From contig NZ_JAVWNC010000037.1 in NCBI RefSeq assembly GCF_036637135.1, positions 1 through 22,246 of the forward strand: 22,246 bases of DNA. Reading direction: 5' to 3'. This stretch comes from Anaerorhabdus sp036637135 (GTDB lineage Bacteria; Bacillota_I; Bacilli_A; Erysipelotrichales; Erysipelotrichaceae). Within the stretch, counting starts at the first letter, position 1; the number at the start of each line of letters is the position of its first letter. Below the pieces are notes generated by a model. The model was not told where the DNA came from and ran no database searches. It saw only the letters and a program-made list of their open reading frames with translations. Below are positions 6,853-14,439 of this stretch, in pieces. The position numbers and the translations under genes are program-made.

Positions 6853-7743
6853 ATGAAAATTGTATTTTTGGGATGTGGTTACTTAGGATATAACTTAAGC
6901 GAAGCATTAAAAGGAAAATATGAAACTGAAGTATGGGGACTAGTTAGTCCTTATTCTTCTTTTTCTACTATATTTAGAGAAATAAATGTATTTGATTTTG
7001 AACAGTTAGGTAAACAAGATTTAAAAGATGTAATTATTATTGATACAGTTTCATTAGTAGCGAATACTGCAAAAAGTGATAATGAAAATGAATTTTTAAG
7101 AAATCTATTTAATCGATATAATGACTTATTTGCATTCTTAAAGGAAAAGGGAATACATTCTTATTATTTTGTTTCTAGTGGTGGAACGGTCTATGGAGAA
7201 AGTGATGTTCCAATAAAAGAAAATCACGAATTGTTGCCAAAATCACTATATGCTAAAAGTAAAGTTATGTTAGAAAAGTCCATCGAAGAATCGGGTTTAA
7301 ATTATATTATTATGAGATTAAGTAATCCATATGGTGGATATCAAGTTACAGATAAGAAACAAGGTGTTATACCAATCCTTATAGAGAAAGTTCTTAAGAA
7401 TGAACAATTTGAATTATGGGGAGAAAGTACTACGGTTCGAGATTATATTTATATTGATGATCTGAGTAAGATCATGAATGTACTAATAGACAAAGATACA
7501 AAAAATGAAGTCATAAATATTGGTTCAGGTATAGGACATAGTTTACAAGATGTGTTTGATTTAGTTGAATCTAAAACTAAGAAGAATATTGATTTGAAAA
7601 AGATACAAATCGATGTACCGGTTGTGAAATCTATTATACTGGATATATCAAAATTAAAATCGTTGACAGGAATTACAAGCAATACTTCCTTAGAAGAAGG
7701 AATAGAAAAAGAAGTTCGTAGAATTCAGGAGGAACTAAAATGA
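6853..7743 (+). CDS. Extended-SDR sugar-nucleotide reductase/epimerase, candidate dTDP-4-keto-6-deoxyglucose 4-reductase
   Basis: A 296-residue NAD(P)-binding short-chain dehydrogenase. The Rossmann motif is G7-C-G-Y-L-G12, a GxGxxG variant of the usual extended-SDR GxxGxxG. The active site is SSGGTVYG (108-115) with T112, and Y133-x3-K137 (YAKSK). Substrate-pocket segments MRLSNPYGGYQ and TTVRDYIYIDDL are like those of GalE/Fcf1-type enzymes. It lies between rmlA and rmlB, 11 bases after rmlA, and overlaps rmlB by ATGA, so it should act in the same pathway. Being followed by a furanose mutase, it fits the role of reducing the RmlB product to dTDP-D-fucose, as Fcf1 does. Alternatives are a GalE-like 4-epimerase feeding UDP-galactose to Glf, or another 4-ketoreductase. 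Family is sure. Substrate is inferred from gene order only. Confidence 0.88.
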   Translation: MKIVFLGCGYLGYNLSEALKGKYETEVWGLVSPYSSFSTIFREINVFDFEQLGKQDLKDVIIIDTVSLVANTAKSDNENEFLRNLFNRYNDLFAFLKEKGIHSYYFVSSGGTVYGESDVPIKENHELLPKSLYAKSKVMLEKSIEESGLNYIIMRLSNPYGGYQVTDKKQGVIPILIEKVLKNEQFELWGESTTVRDYIYIDDLSKIMNVLIDKDTKNEVINIGSGIGHSLQDVFDLVESKTKKNIDLKKIQIDVPVVKSIILDISKLKSLTGITSNTSLEEGIEKEVRRIQEELK

Positions 7744-8759
7744 AAATTTGTGTAACTGGTGGTGCAGGATTTATTGGTGGTAACTTTGTTTACTATATGT
7801 TGGAACAACATCCTGATTATGAAGTAGTTTGTTTGGATGCATTAACTTATGCGGGTAATTTAGAAACACTTGAAGAAGCAATGAAAAATCCTAAATTTAA
7901 ATTTGTAAAGGGTGATATTGCTGATCGTTCATTTATTTATGATTTATTTGAAAAAGAAAAGTTTGATGTTGTGGTGAATTTTGCTGCTGAAAGTCATGTA
8001 GATAGAAGTATTGAAGAACCAGAAATTTTCCTTCAAACAAATATCATGGGAACTCAAGTATTAATGGATGCTTGTCGTAAGTTTGGTATTACTCGTTATC
8101 ATCAAGTCTCTACTGATGAAGTATATGGTGATTTACCATTAGACCGCCCTGATTTGTTCTTTACAGAAGATACACCAATTCATACTTCAAGTCCTTATTC
8201 AAGTAGTAAAGCAGGAGCTGATTTACTTGTGTTAGCATATTATCGCACGTATGGATTACCAGTAACGATTAGTCGTTGCTCAAACAATTATGGACCATAT
8301 CATTTTCCAGAGAAACTAATTCCACTTATGATTTCAAGAGCGTTAGCAAATGAGAGTCTACCTGTTTATGGTAATGGTGAGAATGTTCGTGACTGGCTAC
8401 ATGTGTATGATCATTGTAGTGCAATTGATTTAGTTATACACAAAGGACGTGTTGGTGAAGTTTATAACATTGGTGGACACAACGAACGTACTAATTTAGA
8501 AGTTGTTAAAACTATCTTAAGTACTTTAGATAAACCAGAAAGTTTAATTAACTATGTTACTGATCGTAAAGGTCATGATTTGCGATATGCAATTGATCCA
8601 ACGAAGATTGAAACCGAACTTGGATGGAAACCTGTATATAATTTTGATACAGGTATTCAACAAACAATTAAATGGTATTTAGATAATAAATCATGGTGGG
8701 AAAACATTATTAATGGAGATTACCAAAACTACTACAAGAAAATGTATGAGGGACGATAA
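7740..8759 (+). CDS. rfbB: dTDP-glucose 4,6-dehydratase (RmlB/RfbB)
   Basis: This NAD-dependent enzyme converts dTDP-glucose to dTDP-4-keto-6-deoxyglucose. The 339-residue length is normal. The family hallmarks are TGGAGFIGG (residues 6-14), DALTYAGNLETL, the dehydratase active site STDEVYG with D126 and E127, and the catalytic pair Y153-x3-K157 (YSSSK). NNYGPYHFPEKLIPL and VRDWLHVYDH are also typical. The start codon overlaps the stop of the SDR gene (ATGA at 7740-7743), with AGGAGG inside the preceding coding sequence. The stop TAA directly abuts the ATG of the next gene. The product is a branch point to rhamnose, fucose, quinovose-type or talose-type sugars. Which branch is used depends on the neighbouring SDR and mutase. 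Confidence 0.97.
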   Translation: MKICVTGGAGFIGGNFVYYMLEQHPDYEVVCLDALTYAGNLETLEEAMKNPKFKFVKGDIADRSFIYDLFEKEKFDVVVNFAAESHVDRSIEEPEIFLQTNIMGTQVLMDACRKFGITRYHQVSTDEVYGDLPLDRPDLFFTEDTPIHTSSPYSSSKAGADLLVLAYYRTYGLPVTISRCSNNYGPYHFPEKLIPLMISRALANESLPVYGNGENVRDWLHVYDHCSAIDLVIHKGRVGEVYNIGGHNERTNLEVVKTILSTLDKPESLINYVTDRKGHDLRYAIDPTKIETELGWKPVYNFDTGIQQTIKWYLDNKSWWENIINGDYQNYYKKMYEGR

Positions 8760-9926
8760 ATGAAATATGATGTAATTGTAATTGGATGTGGATTCGCAGG
8801 TTCTGTAATAGCGGAAAGATTTGCATCACAATCAAATAAGAAGGTATTAATTCTTGAAAAGAGAAATCATATTGGTGGTAATATGTATGATTTTATTGAT
8901 GATAACGGTGTGCGTTACCACGAATATGGACCACATATTTTCCATACAAACAGTAAAGATGTAGTTGATTACCTATCAAATTTCACTGAGTGGTATCCAT
9001 ATGAACATCGTGTTCTAGGCTTAATCCAAGGAAAGAAAGTACCAATTCCATTTAACCTAACAAGTATTGAAAAATGTTTTGATTATGATAAAGCAGAAAA
9101 ACTAAAAGAAGTATTAGTTGAAGCCTATGGTATGGATACAAAAGTACCTATCTTACGTCTTAGAGAGAATCCAAATGAAGAAGTTAAGGAATTAGCGGAA
9201 TTCATATATGAGAATGTATTTAAGTATTACACAATGAAACAATGGGGATTAACTCCGGAAGAAATCGATCCAGGAGTTACGGCACGTGTTCCAGTGCTTG
9301 TAGGTCGAGATGATCGATATTTCCAAGATAAATATCAATGTATGCCAAAAGAGGGATATACAGCGATATTCGAAAATATGTTAAAACATGAAAACATTGA
9401 AGTTCGTTTAAATGTTGATGCACATGAACATCTACGTGTTGATATTCAAGAAAATAAAATCTACTTTGATAATGAAGAGTTTAATGGTGAAGTAATCTTC
9501 ACAGGAGCTGTAGATGATTTGTTGAACTATGAATTTGGGGATTTGTCATATCGTAGTTTAGAATTTGATAAACAAACTCATGATGGTACTTATCAAGAAG
9601 TGGCAACTGTAAATTATCCAACACCTGCAGAAATGAATGGATATACACGAATTACTGAATATAAGCTTATGATGGAAAACATTCCTGAAGCTAAAACAAC
9701 CATTGCGGTTGAATATCCATATGCTTATGATCGTAAAGGTGATAAAGGAAATATTCCATATTATCCAATTTTCACAAGTGAAGATAAGGATAAATATGAA
9801 ATGTATTGTGACAAAATTAAAGGAATCACTAATTTACATGTAGTTGGTCGTTTAGCTGACTATAAGTACTACAATATGGATCAAATTGTTGCGCGTGCAT
9901 TAATGGTTTATAATAATATAAAATAG
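8760..9926 (+). CDS. glf: UDP-galactopyranose mutase-like flavoenzyme (Glf or Fcf2 type)
   Basis: A 388-residue FAD enzyme that interconverts the pyranose and furanose forms of a nucleotide sugar. It has the dinucleotide motif IGCGFAG (residues 8-14), EKRNHIGGNMYD for FAD binding, the substrate-region signature YGPHIFHT, YTMKQWG followed by VTARVPV with the substrate-facing Arg, and the C-terminal GRLADYKYYNMDQ. These make the mutase family certain. The close relative Fcf2 of E. coli O52 acts on dTDP-fucose and is usually annotated as Glf, so the substrate is uncertain. The position after rmlA, the SDR and rmlB in one short operon supports dTDP-fucopyranose, whereas homology alone supports UDP-galactose. 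The ATG directly follows the rmlB stop, with GAGGG in the end of rmlB. The stop codon lies inside the stem of the terminator. Confidence 0.93.
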   Translation: MKYDVIVIGCGFAGSVIAERFASQSNKKVLILEKRNHIGGNMYDFIDDNGVRYHEYGPHIFHTNSKDVVDYLSNFTEWYPYEHRVLGLIQGKKVPIPFNLTSIEKCFDYDKAEKLKEVLVEAYGMDTKVPILRLRENPNEEVKELAEFIYENVFKYYTMKQWGLTPEEIDPGVTARVPVLVGRDDRYFQDKYQCMPKEGYTAIFENMLKHENIEVRLNVDAHEHLRVDIQENKIYFDNEEFNGEVIFTGAVDDLLNYEFGDLSYRSLEFDKQTHDGTYQEVATVNYPTPAEMNGYTRITEYKLMMENIPEAKTTIAVEYPYAYDRKGDKGNIPYYPIFTSEDKDKYEMYCDKIKGITNLHVVGRLADYKYYNMDQIVARALMVYNNIK

Positions 9927-9943
9927 CTGAAAGGCTATTTTTT
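9921..9943 (+). terminator. Intrinsic terminator overlapping the glf stop
   Basis: AAATAGC (9921-9927) pairs perfectly with GCTATTT (9934-9940) around the loop TGAAAG. Six T run from 9938 to 9943. The TAG stop of the mutase gene is inside the 5' arm. The stem is short, so moderate efficiency is expected. It closes the rmlA-SDR-rmlB-glf unit. Confidence 0.7.
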
Positions 9944-9978
9944 CTATTCTAGGGACTATGTAAAGAAATACATAAATA

Positions 9979-9987
9979 TGGTATACT
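9979..9987 (+). promoter_or_regulatory. Extended -10 promoter of the flippase-glycosyltransferase operon
   Basis: TGG-TATACT at 9979-9987 is an extended -10 lying 31 bases before the ATG at 10013. A weak -35 (TGTAAA, 9959-9964) is at 17-bp spacing. The flanks AATATGGTATACTTATC match the rmlA promoter at nearly every base. GGAG just before the ATG (10003-10006) is the ribosome binding site. No other promoter is evident downstream to the end of the window. Confidence 0.65.
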
Positions 9988-10012
9988 TATCATGGTTTAA
10001 TTTGGAGAATTT

Positions 10013-11461
10013 ATGGATAAGAAAATACTGAAAAATTACTTTTATAACATATTATATCAACTGTTCGTAGTGATAACGCCTTTTATAACAGTTCCATACA
10101 TTACAAGGGTATTGGGTGGAGAAGCTTTGGGGACAAGTGATTGGACTGCGGGTATTGTTCAATGGTTTGTCTTGTTTGGTATTTTAGGTGTTAATATTTA
10201 TGGGAACAAGAAGATTGCAGAAGTACGTGATGATAAGAAAGTCATGTCAAAAACATTCTTTGAAATTTTTGTAATGCAATTTATTTGTATGCTTATTTCT
10301 GGTATAGCATATTTGTTATTTATACAAACTGTAAGTCCTGATATTCGTTTCTATGCGTTTTTACAAAGCATTTCATTGATATCGGTAGCTTTAGATGTTA
10401 CTTGGTTCTTTTATGGTGTAGAGGACTTTAAAAAGGCTTCTATCCGCAATATGATTATCAAAGTTTTGGGTATTATTTTAATCTTCACCTTTGTTAAATC
10501 ACCAAGTGATTTAGGTTTATTTATATTGATTAATGCTGGTAGTGGAGTTATTGGACAGGGGATTATGTGGGTTCAATTGCGTCACTATATCTCATTTGAG
10601 AAAATATCAGCTAGTGGCATTATTCAACATTTAAAACCCAATATTTTATTATTTATACCGCAAATTGCAACTAGCATTTACACAATGTTGGATGTAAGTA
10701 TGCTTGGTTATTTATATCCGAATGTTGCGCATGTTTCATATTATCAACAAGCTCAACGATTTATTAAAATGTTTTTATTCTTCATTACTTCAATTGGGGC
10801 AGTTATGTTGCCTCGAATTGCGAACATGAATACAAGAGGAGAAGAAGCTAAAGGTGAGATAACTAGATTTCTTCAAACAACATTGAGAATGGCTTTATAT
10901 TTAGCGATTCCAATGATTGTAGGTATCATAACTTTAATACCTTCATTTATCGCATGGTTTATGAATCAAGAATATCAAATTGTAACACCATTAATTATTT
11001 TGACAACGCCTATTATTTTCTTTATTAGTTTAAGTAATGTGTATGGTACACAATATATGCTTCCAACAGGAATGACAAAAGAATATACAACATCTGTTGT
11101 TGCAGGCGCTATTACCAATGCCATATTGAATTTTATATTAATGCCAAAATACGGGGCGTTTGGTGCTATAGCAGCATCAGTAACTGCAGAGTTTGTCGTA
11201 ACATTTATACAATGGTTAAAAATCAGAAATAAAATTGATCTTAAAATAAAAATTAAGAATATTTATAAGTATATTTTATCAAGTTTGGTTATGGGAACTG
11301 TTGTTTATTCTGTATGCCAATGGTTAGAGCCTAGTTTTTTAAATAACATAATAGCGATTGGGCTAGGTTGCGGTGTTTATTTTGCATTACTTACTATCCT
11401 TAAGGATGATTTCCATATGAATTTACTTAGAAAAGTATTGAAAAGGAGAAAGACCATATGA
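10013..11461 (+). CDS. Wzx-type oligosaccharide flippase (MOP superfamily)
   Basis: A 482-residue multi-pass membrane protein with about 12-14 hydrophobic helices. The N-terminus (KNYFYNILYQL then PFITVPYITRVLGGEALG) is the hallmark of Wzx/RfbX polysaccharide flippases, which move undecaprenyl-PP-linked repeat units to the outer face of the membrane. Its length is normal. It is the first gene of the long downstream operon, with an extended -10 promoter, and its last four bases overlap the first glycosyltransferase gene (ATGA at 11458-11461). A second flippase-like gene lies at 14440, so the two may export different glycans or act on different forms. The transported repeat unit cannot be read from the sequence. 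Confidence 0.93.
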   Translation: MDKKILKNYFYNILYQLFVVITPFITVPYITRVLGGEALGTSDWTAGIVQWFVLFGILGVNIYGNKKIAEVRDDKKVMSKTFFEIFVMQFICMLISGIAYLLFIQTVSPDIRFYAFLQSISLISVALDVTWFFYGVEDFKKASIRNMIIKVLGIILIFTFVKSPSDLGLFILINAGSGVIGQGIMWVQLRHYISFEKISASGIIQHLKPNILLFIPQIATSIYTMLDVSMLGYLYPNVAHVSYYQQAQRFIKMFLFFITSIGAVMLPRIANMNTRGEEAKGEITRFLQTTLRMALYLAIPMIVGIITLIPSFIAWFMNQEYQIVTPLIILTTPIIFFISLSNVYGTQYMLPTGMTKEYTTSVVAGAITNAILNFILMPKYGAFGAIAASVTAEFVVTFIQWLKIRNKIDLKIKIKNIYKYILSSLVMGTVVYSVCQWLEPSFLNNIIAIGLGCGVYFALLTILKDDFHMNLLRKVLKRRKTI

Positions 11462-12432
11462 GTAAAGTAAGTATTATCGTACCAATTTACAATGTTGAAG
11501 AATATTTACCAAAATGCATAGAATCATGTTTAGCTCAAACCTTTACTGACTTTGAATTAATCTTAGTAAATGATGGAAGTAAAGACAATGGATTAGCAAT
11601 ATGCCAAGAATATGAAAAGAAAGATACAAGAATTCAAGTCTTGGATAAACCAAATGGTGGATTAAGTGATGCTAGAAATGCCGGTATGAAAATCGCAACA
11701 TCACCCTATATTTATTTCTTGGATTCAGATGATTTCATCGAACCCACATTGATTGAAAAATGTGTGAAACGATTAGAAGAAACAAATGCGGATATGGTTA
11801 TCTTTGATGTCTATCAATATTTCATGAAAACAAATACAAAAGAAATCATTCGTAATGGATATGCAAATAATCTTTGTGTAAATGTCAATGATGAACCAGA
11901 AGTATTAACGAAGGTGTTAAATGCAGCATGGAATAAAATGTACAAATTATCACTGTTTAAAGATAACAATATTGAGTATCCTGTTGGTTACTATTACGAA
12001 GATTTAGGGACAACCTATAAGTTAATGCTTAAAGCAAATAAAATATGTTTCATTAATGAACCTTTATATGATTATCTTGCCGATAGACCGGGAAATATTA
12101 CACAACAATTTAATCAAAAAACATATCATATCATTGATATGGCAAATGAAATTGTAGAATATTATAAAAAAGAAAATGAATTTGATAAATATAAAAATGA
12201 GTTGATGTTTATAACGGGTGTTAATATCATGGAATGTTTGAAAAAGACAAGAAATATTAATGATGAAAAGGCAGTGAATCAATTTATTGATGATTGCTTC
12301 AGTTATATCCATAAAACATTTCCAGAATTCCCAAAATGCAAATATGAAATATGCCGACAAAAGAATGATTGGATTTATGCAAATCCTAAAATTCTAAAGC
12401 TATACTTAAAAGTAAGAAAATACTTACATTAG
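11458..12432 (+). CDS. GT2 family glycosyltransferase
   Basis: A 324-residue inverting GT-A glycosyltransferase, expected to add a sugar to the lipid-linked repeat unit on the cytoplasmic face. It shows IIVPIYNVEEY (residues 6-16), NDGSKDN (38-44), PNGGLSDARN, and the metal-binding acidic motif D89-S-D91-D92 (FLDSDDF). There is an AWNKMYK segment and YYEDLGTT near residue 180, which serves the acceptor side in this subgroup. It has no membrane helix. The start overlaps the flippase stop (ATGA) with AAAGGAGAAAG upstream, and the next gene follows after 9 bases. The gene at 13476 has the same layout and shared motifs, so the two are likely paralogues. Donor and acceptor are unknown. Confidence 0.93.
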   Translation: MSKVSIIVPIYNVEEYLPKCIESCLAQTFTDFELILVNDGSKDNGLAICQEYEKKDTRIQVLDKPNGGLSDARNAGMKIATSPYIYFLDSDDFIEPTLIEKCVKRLEETNADMVIFDVYQYFMKTNTKEIIRNGYANNLCVNVNDEPEVLTKVLNAAWNKMYKLSLFKDNNIEYPVGYYYEDLGTTYKLMLKANKICFINEPLYDYLADRPGNITQQFNQKTYHIIDMANEIVEYYKKENEFDKYKNELMFITGVNIMECLKKTRNINDEKAVNQFIDDCFSYIHKTFPEFPKCKYEICRQKNDWIYANPKILKLYLKVRKYLH

Positions 12433-12441
12433 GAGGATAAT

Positions 12442-13473
12442 ATGAATAAAGTTACGGTAATTGTACCTATATATAATGTTGAACAATATGTAAGAACTTG
12501 TTTTGATTCATTACTGAAACAAACTTATGAAGATTTTATTGTCTATGCAGTGAATGATGGTTCACCTGCGAATGAGCAAATAATCATTGACGAATATGTT
12601 GCGAAATACCCGAATAAGTTTGTAGGTATTAAAAAAGAGAATGGTGGATATGGCTCAGTACTTGAAATGGCTATTGAGAAATGTGAGTCACCTTATTTTA
12701 TCATTTGTGATCCAGATGATTATTTAGCAGATGATGCATTATCTCATCTAGTTGATCTTGCGGAATTGTCGAATGCTGATATTACAATTGGGGCTAAGTA
12801 TTTTATTTATTCTGATGGAACTGATAAAGATTATGATGCAGCATATAATACTGCGTTTACTAAGCTAAAAACTAACACGGTTTATAATAAAGGTACAGTA
12901 GAATATAATGATTTATTCTATATTGATCCATCTCCGCACAGTAAACTATACAAGAAAGAAGTTGCGAAAAAGATTAAGTTCTTACACAAAGTAGGATACA
13001 CAGATAATTTGTTGTTCTATATTAGTTTATTAACAGGGAATAAAGTCATTTATACAGATAAAGCTTGTGCTTACTACTTGGTAGATCGTGCTGGTAATAC
13101 AATGACTGATATTCGTCCAAAAGCATTAGATGCACACATTGAAGTGTTTAAGACAATTGTAGATCAAGCAGAAGCGCTAAATCCTTGTGATATGTTCTAT
13201 TATCGTATGTTTGAAAGTTATAAATTTATTTTATATCAAACACCTAGAATGTTAGGGACAAAGACAGAGTACAAAGAAAAACTGGATCACTTGTATGAGT
13301 TTGTAGAGAAGCTAATTCCTCATCGTAGTGCTATTCAACCACTATATAAGAAATATGCGAAAGGTGGATTCTTAGAGAAGTATAGAGATATGCAACTACT
13401 TAAGAAATCATCTAGCAAGAAGACTTATGCAGTTATTGAAGAAAAAATGATACAAAACTTTAAGGAGAAATAA
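12442..13473 (+). CDS. GT2 family glycosyltransferase, divergent
   Basis: A 343-residue GT-A glycosyltransferase with VIVPIYNVEQY (residues 6-16), NDGS (38-41) and acidic motif D90-P-D92-D93 (ICDPDDYL). It is not a close copy of its two neighbours. The usual GGLSDARN segment is replaced by ENGGYGSVLEMAI, and the conserved Y-E-D of the acceptor region is replaced by VGYTDNLLF. That suggests a different acceptor or donor. No membrane helix is seen. A strong AGGAGG precedes the ATG, and the next gene starts 2 bases after the stop. It is one of three GT2 genes lying between two flippase genes, so it probably adds one residue of the repeat unit. The specific linkage is unknown. Confidence 0.92.
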   Translation: MNKVTVIVPIYNVEQYVRTCFDSLLKQTYEDFIVYAVNDGSPANEQIIIDEYVAKYPNKFVGIKKENGGYGSVLEMAIEKCESPYFIICDPDDYLADDALSHLVDLAELSNADITIGAKYFIYSDGTDKDYDAAYNTAFTKLKTNTVYNKGTVEYNDLFYIDPSPHSKLYKKEVAKKIKFLHKVGYTDNLLFYISLLTGNKVIYTDKACAYYLVDRAGNTMTDIRPKALDAHIEVFKTIVDQAEALNPCDMFYYRMFESYKFILYQTPRMLGTKTEYKEKLDHLYEFVEKLIPHRSAIQPLYKKYAKGGFLEKYRDMQLLKKSSSKKTYAVIEEKMIQNFKEK

Positions 13474-13475
13474 AC

Positions 13476-14429
13476 ATGAAACTATCCATCATTGTTCCGA
13501 TGTACAATGTAGAAGATTATATCCAACAATGCTTGGATAGTTTAGTTGTACAAACTTGTTCAGATTATGAAGTAATTGTTGTAGATGATGGTTCAACAGA
13601 TAATGGACCACGCATTGTTGATGACATGATTGAAAAATATCCACATCTAATTCATCAACTTCACAAAAGCAATGGTGGATTAAGTGATGCAAGAAACTAT
13701 GCGATTCCATATGCAAAAGGTGAATACATCTGTTTCTTAGATAGTGATGATTATGTAGAACCCACATTGTATGAAAAACTAGTAGCAAAAATGGATGAAG
13801 GTTTTGATGTTGTGGTTACCAATATCGAATATTTCTATGAGAATGGAAGTCCGTCATGGGTAATGAAGGGACTAAGTACTTGGAATGCGCCAACGATTTC
13901 AAAGAAGGCAATTTTATCACCTATGTTTGCTTGGAATAAAATATATAAAGCACAATACTTTAAAGAAAAAGGTATGCGCTATCCACTGAATACATGGTAT
14001 GAAGATATCCCAGTGACAACACCAATCTTTGCAACTACTGATAAAATTGGTTATTTAGATGAAACACTCATTCATTATCGTCAAAGAGAAGGTTCAATTA
14101 TGTCGGTTACGAAAAGTGAAAGACTTAAAGAAATCTTTGGAATCATGAAGGATGTAAGAGATTCAATGAAACAACTTAATTTATATGATGAATATCATGA
14201 TGAAATTGAATACTTACACATTGAACATTTACGATTATATGGAATGTTTAGATTTATCCGCTCACCATTATTTGATGAGTTATATGAATTATCAGATGCA
14301 TGTATGAAAGAATATTTTCCAAACTGGAAACAAAATAAATATATATCAAATCTAAATAGTAAGAATAAATTATTTTTGAAGTATTTTAACAAAACGACGA
14401 AAGGTATATTTACACTATTTATCAAATAG
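13476..14429 (+). CDS. GT2 family glycosyltransferase
   Basis: A 317-residue GT-A glycosyltransferase with IIVPMYNVEDY (residues 5-15), DDGSTDNG (about 37-44), SNGGLSDARN and metal-binding D89-S-D91-D92 (FLDSDDYVEPTLYEK). The acceptor-side segment reads AWNKIYK then WYEDIPVTTP. These match the gene at 11458 motif for motif and at almost the same residue numbers, so duplication is likely, with change in specificity. It has a few basic residues but no membrane helix near the C-terminus. AAGGAG upstream fixes the start, only 2 bases after the previous stop, so the two are tightly coupled. It precedes the second flippase by 10 bases. Expected role: one transfer step of the repeat unit in the cytoplasm. 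Confidence 0.93.
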   Translation: MKLSIIVPMYNVEDYIQQCLDSLVVQTCSDYEVIVVDDGSTDNGPRIVDDMIEKYPHLIHQLHKSNGGLSDARNYAIPYAKGEYICFLDSDDYVEPTLYEKLVAKMDEGFDVVVTNIEYFYENGSPSWVMKGLSTWNAPTISKKAILSPMFAWNKIYKAQYFKEKGMRYPLNTWYEDIPVTTPIFATTDKIGYLDETLIHYRQREGSIMSVTKSERLKEIFGIMKDVRDSMKQLNLYDEYHDEIEYLHIEHLRLYGMFRFIRSPLFDELYELSDACMKEYFPNWKQNKYISNLNSKNKLFLKYFNKTTKGIFTLFIK

Positions 14430-14439
14430 GAGGAATTGT

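Noticed and set aside
9960..10012. Small RNA or riboswitch leader before the flippase gene
   Set aside because: The gap between the terminator and the start is too short, and the predicted leader is only about 20 bases with no stable stem.
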